Source: Phialemonium atrogriseum
Lineage: Eukaryota > Ascomycota > Sordariomycetes > Cephalothecales > Cephalothecaceae
Assembly: GCF_030411735.1 (NCBI RefSeq)
Contig: NW_026848140.1
Span: 744,001-808,000 of the forward strand
Direction of reading: 5' to 3'
DNA length: 64,000 nucleotides
The position numbers were made by a program, and so were the translations under genes. Below, in pieces: positions 34,752 through 47,265 of the stretch. Position 1 is the first letter of the stretch; the number at the start of each line of letters is the position of its first letter. The notes beneath the pieces are model-generated. The model did not search any database, was not told the DNA's origin, and saw only the letters and a program-made list of their open reading frames with translations.

Positions 34752-36249
34752 TTTGATGGGTTATCCAGTGGAAGCCAGCGGCAAGAGAATCGAAGATACT
34801 TGTAAAAAGGACCGGCCCGGGTCACAGAACAGATGGATGCTAAGGAGCGAAAGAATGGAAGAGGTTCAAGAACCTGGGTAAAGAGTGACAAGCACGAAGG
34901 CAAAAAGGACTGACTGACTGTCTGACTGAATGAACGACTGGTGATGGTGTAGGAGAGAGCTGGAGGCTATTGTGGAAGCGGGCTCACCCTTATATACATA
35001 AGTGACGATGATATTCTCATGCGTTCCCGTTACCCAGTCCTGCGAGACTCAAGCCTCGCATGTTTCGATCAGAGCCAGATAAGCGACCATCCAGGGTCGC
35101 ACAGGAAATGAGGATCAGGCGAACCACCTGAGATGGGACGGGTGGACCCATTGGGTTGGATAACCTCTCGTGGATGTCTGGTTGGCTTATTGGAGATCAG
35201 ACGTGAGCAGCCGCATCCAAGTTTCATCGTCTCCCTTGAGCGCTAACCACAAGGCTTGCGTGCCCTGGCTTACTAGAAAGCCTTCCTAGAAAGCCGGGCT
35301 GTCCTCGCAAATCCTGGGACCTGGAATTGGAGGATATACACATCTTGAGGATCCTATGGCGATCGGGGCTCTTTGTCTAGTGTGTCAATGTGCGTTTCGC
35401 GGCTTGCAGCTCGCCTCTTGCCCCGCGACGTGTTGGGGCTAGGAGTCATATCGAGCTGAGCGCCGAATGCGATTTGCAACCCACCCCAGCCCCTCGGAGG
35501 TTTAGACCTGAAGCACTCCTCGAATTTCCTTCAGCTTCGCTTCTGAACTTGCGTCGGTCGACGAAGTTCCGATGAACGTGGCGGTCTCGGCCAAGAAGAC
35601 CCTGAACTCCTGGATGAGTTCTGGAGTCTGGAGTCTGGAGTCTGGACCACTGCAGGTTGTCAAACAGCACTAACAACTACCAACTAACAGCTAACAGCAA
35701 GGGCGAGCTGTTTGGTCCGTGCACTCTAACCAATGCATCGGATCGGGGGAACAACGACGGAAAAGTCCGGCATGATCACGTTATTCTCGGCAGGCCAAGT
35801 CCCAAGAGTCGTTATCGGTTATGATATGTCTTCCATCTAGTTTATCAGCACGGAGTTAGGTAAAAATGTACGGATCCGTAAAATCGATTCGACGGGAAAC
35901 CATTAGAACTGCCGAACCCCAAGCAAGATGCCGGGAAATCACCGAGTAGCCGTTGGCACAGGCCACTTGACATCACCAAGACGCGATTACACGGATTTGC
36001 CGATGCTTTGCACCACTCCGCATCGCCTTCGCAACCCCACTTCACTGTTGACTTCGGCTTTTTCTTGGGAGGTGGGGTTACTAAAGGGAGGGGTCGACAG
36101 CTCACGAAGCCCCAACTTTTGTTTGTTTCCGCTTGGAATGAACACATCTGGAAAAGGCAACAACTTTTATTTTCGGAGACAACTGAAATCGCCAATTTTC
36201 CAAACTTCATTTACTGTCTGGTCCGTCGTGAACTAATACGTGAGACAAG
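34752..36249. other. divergent upstream region, secreted protein gene and SFA1
   Basis: About 1.5 kb between two divergent genes. A TGACTGAC-type repeat lies at about 34910-34935 in the secreted gene's leader, and a GGAGTCT repeat at about 35624-35645. I see no coding exon. Confidence 0.5.
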
Positions 36250-37796
36250 ATGGCGTCAACTGTTGGAAAGGTGAGAGGAAGATGATATGATACGTTGAGA
36301 GATCCGCGTTCCGCATGGCTCTGCTAACATGCGATTTTTCCCAATCATGACAGACCATCACTTGCAAGGCAGCTGTCGCCTGGGAAGCTGGCAAGGAGCT
36401 CAGCCTCGAAGACATCGAGGTCGCTCCCCCAAAGGCCCACGAGGTCCGAATTGAGATCTACTACACTGGTGTCTGCCACACAGGTGAGGTTCAAAAATCC
36501 GACCTAGTCCCCCAAAATTTCCCTAGATGTGGTGACTGAACCGTGGTGGATAGATGCCTACACACTCTCCGGCAAGGATCCCGAGGGAGCCTTCCCCATC
36601 GTCCTAGGACACGAGGGCGCCGGTATCGTCGAGTCGGTTGGTGAGGGTGTCACCAATGTGAAGCCTGGCGACCATGTTGTCGCTCTCTAGTACGGCTCCC
36701 CGCGCTCCCCCGCACCCAAATCTCACTACCCAGCCGGAGAAGCAGGGTCTGACGTCACCAATGCTAATGAATCTCGTCCCCCTACAACAGCACGCCAGAA
36801 TGCAAGGAGTGCAAGTTCTGCAAATCTGGCAAGACCAACCTCTGCGGCAAGATCCGGGCTACCCAGGGCAAGGGCCTGATGCCCGACGGCACGTCGCGGT
36901 TCAAGTGCAAGGGCAAGGACCTCCTGCACTTCATGGGCACTTCGACCTTCAGCCAGTACACCGTGGTGGCCGACATCAGCGTGGTGGCCGTGCAGCAGGA
37001 TGCGCCCATGGACCGCACCTGCCTGCTGGGCTGCGGCATCACCACCGGCTACGGCGCCGCCCGCGTGACCGCCAAGGTTGAGAAGGGCAGCAACGTCGCC
37101 ATCTTCGGCGCGGGCTGCGTCGGCCTGAGCGTCGTCCAGGGCGCCGTCGAGCAGGGTGCCGCCAAAATCATCGTCGTCGACGTGAACCCCGACAAGGAGG
37201 CCTGGTCCACCAAGTTCGGCGCCACCGACTTCGTCAACCCCACCAAGCTGCCCCAGGGCCAGTCCGTCGTCGACAAGCTCGTCGAGATGACCGACGGCGG
37301 CTGCGACTACACCTTCGACTGCACCGGTAACGTCGGCGTCATGCGCGCCGCCCTCGAGGCCTGCCACAAGGGCTGGGGCGAGAGCATCATCATTGGCGTC
37401 GCCGCCGCCGGACAGGAGATCGCGACGAGACGTGAGTTTTCAATCCCCCCTTTCCCGCCACCCCCCAAAAGTTTTTTCCCGGCCGCCCGTTTTCCCGGCC
37501 GCCCGGGCCAGGACGAAACTGTAAATTGTTATGTGTTCGGACGGATAGCTAATGTTAATCTCGGAACAGCGTTCCAGCTGGTGACGGGCCGTGTCTGGAA
37601 GGGCTGTGCCTTCGGCGGCATCAAGGGCCGCACCCAGCTCCCCGGCCTTGTCCAGGACTACCTCGACGGCAAGCTCAAGGTCGACGAGTTCATCACCCAC
37701 CGCAAGACATTGGGCGAGATCAACAACGCCTTCGAGGTCATGAAGCAGGGCGACTGCATCCGGGCCGTGGTCAACATGAGGGATACCAAGAGCTAA
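36250..37796 (+). CDS. SFA1: S-(hydroxymethyl)glutathione dehydrogenase, class III alcohol dehydrogenase
   Basis: The enzyme oxidises the glutathione adduct of formaldehyde and also reduces S-nitrosoglutathione. Five exons (36250-36270, 36354-36483, 36554-36689, 36791-37431, 37570-37796) join to 384 aa, the usual length. Exon 1 codes only MASTVGK. Catalytic zinc ligands are in GVCHTD and GHEGAG. The structural zinc site is the Cys cluster ECKECKFCKSGKTNLCG. A Rossmann motif GAGCVGLSVVQG and VVDVNPDKEAWSTKFGATDF bind NAD. GTSTFSQYTVV and QLVTGRVWKG are class III signatures. Introns 2 and 3 split codons for Asp and Tyr that are restored exactly. Confidence 0.96.
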
Positions 37797-40258
37797 ATAT
37801 GGGGGGCTCTACTGATCAAGCTGAAAAAAGTGTAATTTTTACCTAAAAATAGAGTTGTATGGGCCAAAAATAAGTCTTGAGTGAGCGGAGCGTGTTGTTT
37901 TGCAGTCTGCCGGCGTAGTGAGAAGAGAGACATGGCGTGTAGGCGTGGGGGGTGAATTGCAAAAAAAGAACCTATGGTGGAACATCTTTTGAGTCTTGTC
38001 TCAAACCTCTCTCATCAATTGCTTTGCAAAGCTGAGTAGGGTTGCCTCAGCCCCTGACCAACCTAAGGTAGCCAAGCCAAACCAAGGATGCGAGGATGGT
38101 GCCAGCTGACGCTACTGCAACCAATTCTCTCTGGGGAAAGCGCAAAGACCAAGTTATCTCTTATCTGACGGAATCTTGACGGAATCTTCATCGCCTCATG
38201 ACCCCGTGTGCCAGCGCTACCTAGCCACCCACCCACCTACCTAATCTGCTATAGTAGCACTGAGTAGGTAAGCCCACGGGTCCCGTTATTTGGCTTTCAG
38301 GCTATCGTCAAGAGCATGTGATGCAACTTTGTGAAGACCAGTCTTAGGCTGGTCTCGCGCCGGCGGTCTAGATCTCCAGGAAGAAGTCGCTGTTCCGCGC
38401 GCCTGCATCGGAAGAATTCCATACCATAATATAATGGATTTGTGGTACTTTCTTTCCCACGTGTGAAAACGTGCTGATCAACTGACCGTGCAAGAATCCG
38501 GGACTATTTGGGTAGGTATGTACTGCATGAGAGAGGAGAGGAAGAGGCACGGGAAATGGCTTATACAAACCTAGGTAGGTACTTAGCTGACAGCAATGGC
38601 TGTCTAAGCTCGGTGTAGAGTCCTCCGGACTGTCACTTTGGTATCTGTCGGCTGGCTGCTTTCTTGATGCATTTCCGACAGACGGCTGAGTACTGAGTAG
38701 ATCATGCAAGCCGGGAAGATCATGAAAGTGGCGGCGGCAAGGTGCCGCCATCTTTCTCTGAGGTATGCGTTGGCGGCCCAGGCTGCGGTTTGTCGCAACT
38801 CCGGAGTCTCGTGCCCAATGGAAAAAAGCCGGTTCTGATCTTCCCTTCCAGTGGTGAGCTGGCGACTTGCTCCTCCCATCCAATCGTTTATTTACTGTTT
38901 GCGATCGCCCGGGGTCACGGCTGTGGAGACCGCCAGACGGCAAGACCGTAAAAGTCAAGCGAAAGGCATGGTTATGGTTGGAGAAGAACAAAGGGCGGTG
39001 CGATGCGACTAGCCAATGTAAGGCAATCTGTCAGCCGGGTCAGGCAGATGGCATGCGATGCGATGCGATAACTGATGCTCTGTACCACACGAGAGTTTGG
39101 GCTGACTATGCGTACAGCTGCATGTGCTGCATTCAAACCCAAGCTAGGGACAGTAAAGGAACAACGTCACAACAAAATGTGATGATGTGTTGTGCCGACA
39201 TTGTGAAAAGCAACTCCTTGGAGGGAAAACAAGGAGACCAAGGGAAGCGTAACCGAAAACGGGATTGAGCTCCCGGCTAGACCCTGCAGCGCCAACTGTG
39301 CTCAGGCTCCCTCCTCCCTGTTCTCATTCCCTGCTGTACCTACGATGTAATTACACTACGGATAACCGGGTGCGCCAAATTGGAGCAAGTGCAAGTGGAC
39401 CGACCACACGTCCCTTGCGCCAGCAGCCTCTCTCTTGTCGCTCTTGAGCTTATAAGTGCAAGAGTAACGCCCCAAACCAGGTCCATGACCACCCTTCCTG
39501 CTGCCCTCCCTTTTCGCACAACTGCCACCCTCACCCTCGATTATCGCCAAGATCAGTGAATCTCAGCACCCCCGGCGCTGACCTGACTCTATTTCCGACA
39601 GTCTACCGGCTGAGAACTCGAGACTTGCTCCAATCACCCCCGATCCCGTACCTCGTCACGTTACCTACCGAGTTGCCCCATCAAGCCCCATCGCGGCATC
39701 GCCTCGCCATCCCCGGTTGGTTGGTTCGATCGCCTCCCGAAAGCGGAGCCTCGTCATCGGCCTAGTTGCCTTCGACGGCCTTCGACGAAGACCTCCGGGT
39801 CCAGGCAGTGCGCTGATCAGTCATCATCAGGCTCATTTCGCCTCATCGAGTCATCCCCAATCTCGTCTACTCTGGGCCACTACACAGTAGCCACGACACT
39901 CTTGCCTCCTCCCCGGACCCTACCTTCCACCAGATTCTTGCCCAACAGACCTGACCTGGTGGCCCGAACATAACAAGTGGCGTCCTAGTTAACCCTTCCA
40001 CGTGAGTACCTAACCTGACTTGTTCTCGACAATACCCGACGTTCGAACTCATTCACATCTCATCAATTCCTTCCAATCCTGAAACTTGCGCTGACCCAAC
40101 CACCTCCAGCCAACTCCTATTCATATTGTTCTGTCTTCCAGGAACCAGACGCCTGCACAGCATCACTCCTCGAGCCTTCACATCTCCTCACCTCGCATCT
40201 ACATCTCTACCGCCATCTCTCAGTTCCCTCTCGTCGACAGAACAAGCACCTTCCAGAA
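37797..40258. other. intergenic plus long CT-rich leader of the AN1 gene
   Basis: The left part is SFA1 3' flank with no supported gene. From about 39300 the sequence becomes C/T-rich and reads as a long 5' leader for the AN1 gene. A likely leader intron runs 40002-40141 (GTGAGT donor, CTGTCTTCCAG acceptor). I find no ATG in the roughly 400 bases before 40259. Confidence 0.5.
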
Positions 40259-40557
40259 ATGCCTCCCAAGAAGATTAGATGCTCCTTCAAGGAGTGCCGG
40301 GACGCGGCGCAAAGGATAGTTGGCGACTGCGGTTTCTGCAACGGACACTACTGCGGCAAGCACCGGTTACTAGAGGATCACAAGTGCGAGGGCTTGGAAG
40401 ACGTGGGTTTCCCCCCTTGCCCCTTTCGCAACAGGGCTCGGTTTGAACTGAATGGCGGTTGCTGACTCTTGGATAACCACAGTGCAAGAAGGAAGCGCAT
40501 GAGGCGAACGCGGCGCAACTGAACTCGGAGAGGACCCAGGTCATCAAGGGTGTTTAG
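40259..40557 (+). CDS. small AN1-type zinc-finger protein
   Basis: Exons 40259-40402 and 40483-40557 join in phase 0 to 72 aa. The AN1 finger occupies most of the protein: CSFKECRDAAQRIVGDCGFC, then NGHYCGKHRLLEDHKC, with Cys and His spacing typical for two zinc ions. The C-terminus CKKEAHEANAAQLNSERTQV is helical and charged. AN1 proteins often act with ubiquitin or the proteasome in stress responses; the role here is inferred only. The 80-nt intron has a GTGGGT donor. Just past the stop, GTGTTTAGGACC is directly repeated. An ATG-free, probably spliced 5' leader precedes the gene. Confidence 0.88.
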
Positions 40558-41243
40558 GACCAGGGTGTTTAGGACCCCTTTCGGAGCCGAAACTCGATGG
40601 ATACGGCGAATATCCAGAGCCTGGATTGGTCACCCTCTGTGGGGATGACAAACCGATGAGGCCAGCGATCACCGGCTCGGACACTCCCAAACACGTTACA
40701 TTCGCGAGAGCCACGACGCCTTCTCACCCAACCACACCTGAATATTCATTTCCCGACATAAAGAGGGGTTCTCGTACTGCTGGAGCATGCGGGAAACCCC
40801 CGACTGTATTATAGCTGCATGGCGTCAAGGGGTTTTAACGGCCTTGGCATAAGACGGTTCATATAGCACGGCCGTTGCTGTTTCCCCCCTTTTGGAGCTT
40901 CTCAGCTGGGAGACTGGGAGATTTTAGAAGAAGCTCAGATGGGCAAAACATGAAACCATCTATATTATGAACATATCTCACATGCAGTGGTGCTCTGGCC
41001 CACATGCATGGGAGTTGATGACCCAAATTTGTGCCCTGACATCTTGTCCGAAACCCGCCTGTTGTAGAGAGTCTCGACATGGTTGGAAATTCGAGCAGAC
41101 GAAACATGGCATATGCGCCGTATACACGCGCAAGTGGTCCGCATAACCGTTCAAGCCAGTCCCGTAATTCGGGCATCGTACAGTGAAGCCTCGTTGGGCT
41201 CATTCCCAGATAGTACACCCTATTATTCAAGCCTCCCCCAACT
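40558..41243. other. 3' flanks of AN1 and NTH1 genes
   Basis: This is a convergent tail-to-tail region. Nothing coding is seen. Confidence 0.5.
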
Positions 41244-42667
41244 TCACGCTGCGTCGGATTCCTCCTCCTTTATGGGGCTCCTTCCACCCGGAACCTCCTT
41301 ATTAATGACCTCCTCTTTGATAACCTTTTCCTCCACCTCCACCTCCTCCTCAACCTTGACAACCTTGCCCTCAACCTTGCCCTCCACCTTGACATGCGCC
41401 CTCCTCCTCCTCCCCTCAGCGACCTTCCCCCTGTCAGCAGCCCGGCACAGCCCGCGCAGCCCGAGCTCGCAGTCCCCGCACTTGCGGCCGACGGGCAGGC
41501 AGACGGTCTGGCCGAGGCCGACGAGCAGCCAGTTGATCTCCTTCCAGCGGTCGCGGGGCAGCCAGGCCTGCAGGGCGAGGCGGGTGCGCTCCGGGTCGCG
41601 CGTCGGCGGCGACTGCCACCCCCACAGGTTGGTGATGCGGTGCACGTGCACGTCGACGCCCACGCCCTCGACCCGGCCCCAGCCGGCGTCGGCCGACATG
41701 CACAGGTGGGCCATCTTGGGCCCCACGCCGGGGAGGGACATCAGGCCCGGGATTGTGTCCGGGATGTCCGAGTCGTGGCGGTCGCGGAGGATCTCGGCTG
41801 CTTGCTTGAGGTATCTGGATTGTAGGGAGAGATTGTCAGCGTCAAGCTCTGCAGAGAGGGGAGTTTTCTGGAAATCATAACCAGACAAAACATCTTGCTT
41901 TCCCTCACTCACTTCGTCTTGTTATTATGAAACCCAACCTTCCCAATCATCTCATTCAGCACCACCGGGTCAACGGCAAGCATATTCTCCAAGTTCAGCC
42001 CGGCCGGCTCCCCCGGCGCACAGGCCGGCATCTCGGCCTGCAGGCGCCGCATCGCCTCGGCGTTGACCGTGTCCTTGGTCTGGCTCGACAGCATCAGCGC
42101 CACGAGCGTGTGGAACCGCCGGTCCCGCGCGCTCGCCCCGGGCCCCGCGAGCCGCTCGCACCCCATCGTGTCGACCGCCGCGTTGGCCGCGGCGCCCGTC
42201 AGCCGCATCTGCTTGGCCACCGCGTACACCTCCTCCCAGTCCGCCGGCGGGGAGACTGTCGTCGTGCCTGTCAGAGGGTCGGTCGTCTTGCGCGCTGGTT
42301 TGCGGACGCGTCGCGGGGCCGGGGCGGCCACGGCCGCGGCTGTGGTGGTTTCGGCCTCTACCTCGGTTTTGATTGTCCGTGGGACACGTCCCGGCGCTGT
42401 GACGGTCGTGGTGCGCTTGCGCTTGCGGGTGGCTTGTCGGGTTGCGCCATGGGGCGGCGGTGGCGGGCTTGTGGACTTGATCGCGTCCTCGATGTCGGAG
42501 CCGTAGGTCACCTCGGACGTGTCATCCTTTGGCGTGGAGGGTGTGTCGTATGCGAAGCGGTCGAGGTTGGAGCGGGTGGAGCGGGTGGAGCGGCGAGAGG
42601 TGATCGTTGGTTCTGAAGTCCCGCTGAAGAATCGCGAGGTCTCCTGAGAGACACGCGACGTTCGCAT
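41244..42667 (-). CDS. NTH1: endonuclease III homologue (DNA N-glycosylase/AP lyase)
   Basis: This base-excision repair enzyme removes oxidised pyrimidines and cuts the abasic site. Minus-strand exons 42667-41913 and 41814-41244 join to 441 aa. Residues 1-150 are basic, Ser/Thr/Pro-rich and probably hold nuclear or mitochondrial targeting. The HhH-GPD domain includes FHTLVALMLSSQTKDTVNAE, the hairpin LPGVGPKMA with catalytic Lys, and VDVHVHRITNLWGW with catalytic Asp. The iron-sulphur cluster Cys set is CLPVGRKCGDCELGLRGLC. The last about 60 residues are an unusual Val/Glu/Lys repeat tail. The start at 42667 (MRTSRVSQETSRF) is chosen by resemblance to other fungal Nth1 starts; in-frame ATGs at 42823 and 42739 would lengthen it. 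Confidence 0.91.
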
Positions 42668-44197
42668 GATTCCAGGGGGAGGCAGGCAAGGATTAAATGA
42701 GACAAGATGAGGAGTTCTCTTCCGGAATCTCTGGAACATACAAGAAAAGCTCAAAGCGCCAAACTTGACAAGTATCCTAGGATATCGAGGTTTTGGAGAA
42801 TAGCAGAGGTGCTGGAAGTTCATTTCAGGGGCGCGTTCGTCCCGGCTCCAAGCTGCTGGGTCCCATTGCATATGCAGCGGGAGCTAAACCTAATCTAGAG
42901 AACAAGCAGGGGTGCTAATTTGGCTCACCAACAACCCTGTCGAACACCAAAACTTCAAGATAATCTCATCAAAGCATTACCAATTTCGGCAGTCAAACAA
43001 GGCCTTTAACTACCTAACCCACAGTTACTACTTATACTGCCAGCTGTTGGCTACTTCTTTGCTATTAATTTGACCTAATTTTACTAGTTCTAACAGGATC
43101 ATCTAGCTTGAACAGCTAGGCTATCACACACCAACCTTGCGCTTATGATTCTCTCAATGCGCTCTCACCTCTTGGTATCTGACAAAATTCTCGTTAGGAT
43201 AAGATTATAGAAAAGCATTCGTTCCTTTAGAGAGCCACTTTCGCCAGTGCTTCGCCTCACTATTTCCATCCACACTTAAAATCTCTGTTTGACGCGGTCA
43301 AAGGTTAGATCCTAATCAATCGTTTTGCCCAGAAGCCTAAGTAGTTAGATAGGAGAGTTGCAGTTATTTATACTAGTCACAAAACAAAATATACAGACTG
43401 AGGGTTGTCTCATAGAAATGTGCCTATTTTCTCAGTATCTGTTTACCTGAAAGTTGTGTCCCCCTGACAGGATACAATCCCTCAATATCATCAGATATCT
43501 CTTAGTCTGACTGAGGATAATGTCTTGTGTTTCCGCCTGAAAGCCTCTATGTCTAGAGAAGAACTCACCAGAATATTCAATTCAAGATGTGACAAGTATA
43601 GGATTGTCTTGTCTCAAAGAAAAAATGACAAGCAAAACCTTTCCGTCCCAGCAGAGATAAGTTGTGAGACGGTTGTGACTGGTGAGAGTGAGTTGATAAC
43701 AAAACAGACTTGATCTATTTCTGACCCAGCAGGACACTCAGGCAGCCTAGTCTCTCTTAAGGGTATCCTTCTATTCGACTTGCTTTCCTGCAAGCATCTA
43801 AACCGGGACCAAAGGTAAGTAACTCTTCGGAAGTATGCTTCGAATCGATCGCCACGATATGAAGGGCAAATATATGGAAATATGATATCTTTGCTTTGAG
43901 GCATCAGGACGGGATTAAGGTGATATACGAGCTCTGCCAACTAGACCAACAGATCTGTGTGAGATATTTGGCAAGCTCGCCTGACTTCGTCTGAACCTCG
44001 GCATAAAAATCCCGTACCATCATTACGCGAGTGCCATCCGCCCCATTAAGTCCCAAGTCAAAGAGAAAAAACCCAGTCCCAGTCATAAGCATGATCGTAT
44101 CGTCTATCCCCGTCAAACATTTAAGGAAGTGCCACCCCACCAACAACGAAAAAAGGGAAAAGCGTGCACAAGAGTAAGCATCCCTACCTTCTATCTT
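42668..44197. other. AT-rich intergenic island
   Basis: From about 42900 to 44150 the composition is clearly AT-richer than the neighbouring genes. No recognisable protein, terminal repeat or tRNA is visible. The longest frames are under 110 codons and lack splice partners. It may be a decayed repeat or simply regulatory DNA. Confidence 0.5.
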
Positions 44198-45807
44198 CTA
44201 CGAGCGCATCTTCCGCCGCCGCTTCCGCTCCATCACCCCGCTCTTATAGAACAGCAACCCCGTCATCAGCGTAGCCAACAGCTGCACGATGACCACGGCG
44301 GTGAACTGCCTGACTCGCCTCAGCGCGCTCGGCCGCGCCCCACCCCGGCGGTCGTCGCCGGCCGCCTTGCCGGCCTCACCGCACCAGCGCTCGCACACCT
44401 CTAGGAAGAGCTTCGGGTCGTCGGTGATGACGCCGTCGACCCCCTTGCGGATGCACCACTCCATCCACTCCTCCTCGTTGACCGTCCACGCGAAGACGCT
44501 GCGCCCGGCCCGGTGGGCCGCCGCCATGAAGCGCGTGCCGCACGGGCCCGCGAGCGCCTGCTGGATGAGGTTGAAGTTGACGTTGGGCTCGCGGAGGAAC
44601 TTGGATGCGTACAGTAGCGACCAGCCGATGAAGGCTACAGGGAAGCCGGGGAGGTATTCTTTGCAGAGTTCGATGTATGGTGCCTGCGTCGAGGGGGAAT
44701 AAAAGAACCGTGGTGAGTAAAACAAAAACGATCTGAAGGTGTAGCAGACGCCAATTGGGGAATACCGTCTTGCCACTTACATTCCAGCACCCCACAACGA
44801 TCCTGTCCCTCCACGGCCTAGACGCCGGGACAGACGCGATGGCGGCAGCCGTCCTACCCATAATCTCGTCGGGGTCGTCATCTCTCTATTCGAATCCACT
44901 TGTAAGCCATCTCAACCAACCTCTCATGAAGCGCCGCGCCGCCCGCGCCCACTAACCTTGACGTCCAGTAGGACCCAGATGTCCTCGAGCCCCGGCTGCG
45001 CCAGATACGCGAGCAGATCCACCAGCCTCGGCATCGCCTCGTGCGGCGCCCTCGTCGTCCGCAGACCGCGCAGGTAGCTCCAGTCGCAGGCCGCGATCTT
45101 CTCCTTCCGGCCGAAACACCGTTCCAGCGTGGCGTCCTGTGTTTTCGGTCACGGACAGATGTCAGCCCACCGAACCACGGCACACCGAGCCCCATCCCTC
45201 ACTCAGTGGCAGATCAACCCCAGATCACCTGCTCTAGGTGGTGAAACGGGCATCTCTTGCTTTGGTTGGGGGAGGGGCGGAAGCAGGTGGACCCACATGG
45301 GAGAGCACGACGACGCCATCCTTGGACAGATGCAGATCCGTCTCGACGGCGCGGGAGCCGACGGCGACGGCGCCGCGGAAGGCGCCCATGGAGTTCTCCG
45401 GGTACGCGGCCTTGTAGCCGCGGTGGGCGATGGCCTGCGGCAGCCGCTGGCCCGAGGGCTCCCCTGGTGACAGGGCGCTGGCGAACGGCGCTGTTTTTTT
45501 TGCTTGCGGCGTCAGCGGCGACGGTATGGGGCTGCGGAGGGGGGTTTGCAGAACGAAAAGGAGGGGGGGGGGGGGGGAGAAGGAGAAAGGAACCGAATGG
45601 CAGGGGGTGGAGGATGGTGAAGGGGGGTTATTCCATCTTTTGGCGCCAGCTCGCAGCTCAACCCCCGTTCGAGGACGGAAAGGGGTTGGAAATACATATA
45701 CTCCCGAGAGTCAAGCGAGGGCGAAGTGATCAACAAGAGGGGGGAAACCACTAACCCGGCGGAATCCCGACCATCCCTTCGAGCAGCGGGGCTTGCTCCG
45801 CAGCCAT
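44198..45807 (-). CDS. PGC1: phosphatidylglycerol phospholipase C (GDPD family)
   Basis: Pgc1 degrades phosphatidylglycerol and so limits its level. Five minus-strand exons (45807-45756, 45490-45297, 45136-44957, 44885-44781, 44683-44198) join to 338 aa; yeast Pgc1 is about 320. The GDPD domain starts IAHRGYKAAYPENSMGAF, followed by VETDLHLSKDGVVVLSHDAT with the metal-binding and catalytic Glu, Asp and His. VLLDVK, VAFIGWSLLYASK and SVFAWTVNEEEWM match later strands. The end VVIVQLLATLMTGLLFYKSG is a C-terminal membrane anchor, also seen in Pgc1. Intron 1 contains a run of 15 G. The exon 4 acceptor is ATAG|AGAGATGAC. The start is MAAEQAPLLEG; an open frame further upstream lacks an ATG. Confidence 0.9.
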
Positions 45808-47265
45808 GCTAACCCGCGCTAGGGACGGAGCTGCTGCTGCTGCGGGCGGACGTCGGCGTCTGGCGGAGGCGGACAGATTGGGGGCCCACCACGTTTGAAG
45901 CGGGCGGAATCCTGGCCCCCCCCCGGCCCGCTCGTCGCTTGGCAGCTTTTGTTTTGGGAAAGTGCCAGGTGTAGGTTGCTTCAAACCATTCCCCACCCCC
46001 GAAAGTCCGCTGGGGCAGGTAAAAGCGGAGAAATTCGGCAACAAAAGGATGTGCTCGTCTCAAACAACAACCACTGCGGTGTGAACGTGAAATTGAGGGG
46101 AGGGGTGGTTCAGAGGGGGATCGAAGGAGGTGAGACCAGCCGCGCGCCAACAGGCTGAGGCGGCTCTCGCGGCCGGGCGTTCGAGGTTCCGGGTGCTGGT
46201 GGTGGGGCCGCTCCCTGGAGGCGGCGGGGATGCTTAGCGCGCGTCCCTGAGCATTAAAAGTACCTAGGAAAACCTCACCTCTCGGTGAGCCGTCCCTCAC
46301 CTTGGGGAAATTGACCTCCATGACCCCAACCACGTGGCGGGACTCAGGACTGTCCCGTCTCGTGCTTATTGCGCCCTCCTTAGTTAAGACGGGAATTTGA
46401 TTGAGCCTCTGGGGCCATCCGAAAATATAGTACTTTGCACCTACGTATCTATCCTTGTAATTAGCCGTCGCAACGAGCCGAGAAACGCGGGACGAAATGT
46501 AGATTTGATCGGCGGGCACGGCGATCTGAGTTCTGATTCAGGCTAAAGTCGAAGACGACAGGGGGCCTTCTTTGAGCAGAATTTATATTTCATATTCCAT
46601 GAAGTCCTAGACGCCTGTTTCTTAGGTTGTAACAGTCATCTACAGGTACCCAACGGCTTAGTCCACGTTCCCGTCCTAATTGGGACAATGCACTGTGAAG
46701 CAAACTAACCAACTGGGTATCCCGTAATCTAGGTTGTGGAGTTTGCTCATGACAAGGAATCCCTGCGAGTTATAAGAGGCAGAAGCTAGAAATGGGACTT
46801 GAGCAATGGCTTCGATACAGCCTTTGGAATCCTTTTTTCGATTTCCATGTCTGCTAATCCCCTAACACGCCAGTAGATCTCAGGCCCTCACCCGAGATCT
46901 CCCGTAAGCTCCGGTATCCCGAAAACGGAGCCTACCAGCCCATTCATAGATACAAAACAAGGTAGTCTGGTAAAGACAGATGGGACATACTTGTCCCAAG
47001 AAGATAGACCGTCGTAGCAACATCATTTTCTGCTCCAGCAGCCGAGAATCCCCTCAGCCGTTCGCCACCCTGTAAGACAGACCCAAGCCAAGTAGAACGT
47101 GACTCAAAAATTCACATCATATCCGCCCCCTAAATTCTCCACTTCAGATATCATCTGGAAAGTACGCCAGAGGCCATTCCATAAATAATCCCAAGTCACA
47201 TAAATTATACCAGTAGATCGCTCAATGAGCGCCGCCCAGGATATCGGAACAAATCAGTGATGCCA
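45808..47265. other. intergenic, PGC1 upstream and CAT8 3' flank
   Basis: It contains a 5' open frame overlapping the PGC1 start that begins only at GTG and is rejected. From about 46540 the sequence is AT-richer. No gene is supported. Confidence 0.5.

Noticed and set aside
38368..38991. Minus-strand 207-codon open frame between SFA1 and the AN1 gene
   Set aside because: It has no ATG start (begins at TTG), no splice partner and no recognisable domain.
45809..46519. Minus-strand 236-codon open frame overlapping the PGC1 start
   Set aside because: It begins at GTG, is low-complexity, and lies in the probable PGC1 leader; the spliced PGC1 model explains the locus.
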